From: Chitinophagaceae bacterium
GTDB taxonomy: Bacteria; Bacteroidota; Bacteroidia; Chitinophagales; Chitinophagaceae
Direction: 5' to 3'
DNA length: 7,857 nucleotides
Assembly: GCA_947461645.1 (NCBI GenBank)
Contig: CANHMN010000070.1
Location: 1 to 7,857 of the forward strand
Shown: positions 7,728-7,857 of the stretch, piece after piece
Position numbering within the stretch: position 1 is the first letter of the stretch
Layout: each line of letters begins with the position of its first letter
Made by a program: the position numbers and the translations under genes
Notes under the pieces: generated by a model
Told to the model about the DNA's origin: nothing
Database searches by the model: none
The model's input: only the letters and a program-made list of their open reading frames with translations

Positions 7728-7768
7728 CCTAACCCTAACCCTAACCCTAACCTAACCCTAACCCTAAC
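7728..7768 (+). repeat. Interstitial telomeric tract 2
   Basis: About seven CCCTAA-type units run from 7728 to 7768, with one 5-base unit (CCTAA) in the middle. Unique sequence lies on both sides, so this is an interstitial array and not a chromosome end in this window. Confidence 0.92.
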
Positions 7769-7857
7769 AAACAGATGTCGCCCCTCTTGATTGCGACACG
7801 ACAACTGTGACTGACGGAGCCAGTCCGAAGAAAAAAAATATGTTGATGACAAACAGG

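Larger units (their letters stand above)
7542..7857. other. 3' non-coding flank
   Basis: No credible coding frame is seen in these 316 bases on either strand. The region holds a polyadenylation signal, two interstitial telomeric tracts (7612-7643 and 7728-7768), a 10-bp direct repeat TTATAGAAAC (7685-7694 and 7700-7709), and a direct repeat of ATTGCGAC (7715 and 7790) on either side of the second telomeric tract. Confidence 0.6.

Noticed and set aside
7809..7825. GACTG...CAGTC inverted repeat near the right edge
   Set aside because: A 5-bp stem is expected by chance and no associated feature is present.
7728..7857. Chromosome end (true telomere) inside the window
   Set aside because: The arrays are short, contain unit-length defects and are followed by unique sequence to the right edge, so they are interstitial.

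Overview
The window looks eukaryotic. It is AT-rich and has a canonical spliceosomal intron (GTAAGT donor, CTAAC-type branch point, TTTCTAG acceptor), an AATAAA polyadenylation signal, a histone-reading PHD/zinc-knuckle/extended-PHD module and many CCCTAA (TTAGGG-type) telomeric repeats. Nothing supports a bacterial reading: there are no operons, no meaningful Shine-Dalgarno sites and no bacterial protein families. The species cannot be named from the sequence. TTAGGG-type telomeres occur in animals, many fungi and many protists.

Layout. Positions 1-1196 (minus strand) hold the first 398 codons of an uninterrupted gene of unknown function that runs off the left edge. Positions 1197-1348 are a 152-bp head-to-head intergenic region with two near-identical 26-bp direct repeats, probably a shared divergent promoter. 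Positions 1349-7541 (plus strand) hold one large gene. What first looks like two ORFs (a 223-codon ORF and a 1736-codon ORF starting at a non-ATG codon) joins in frame when a 292-nt intron (2007-2298) is removed, predicting a protein of 1966 residues. The intron carries a long, nearly perfect foldback element (2047-2230). Positions 7542-7857 are non-coding, with a polyadenylation signal and two interstitial telomeric tracts.

The large protein has, in order: an unrecognised N-terminal half with a basic nuclear-localisation-like patch; a PZP module (PHD finger, C2HC zinc knuckle, extended PHD), as in BRPF/JADE chromatin readers; an unrecognised helical linker; a PIF1-family SF1 helicase with some substituted motif residues; and an unrecognised C-terminal tail. 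A chromatin-reader module fused to a PIF1-like helicase is a combination I do not recognise.

The most striking feature is that telomeric repeats punctuate this gene. They are translated in two reading frames (as Asn-Pro and as Leu-Thr repeats), always with the C-rich strand on the coding strand, and continue as longer tracts just past the 3' end. The left gene lacks them. I propose that the divergent gene pair is a two-gene selfish or telomere-associated element, or a fragment of an integrated virus or transposon, whose helicase protein may be directed to chromatin by the PZP module. That is inference: no terminal inverted repeats, target-site duplications, transposase, HUH nuclease or integrase could be identified.
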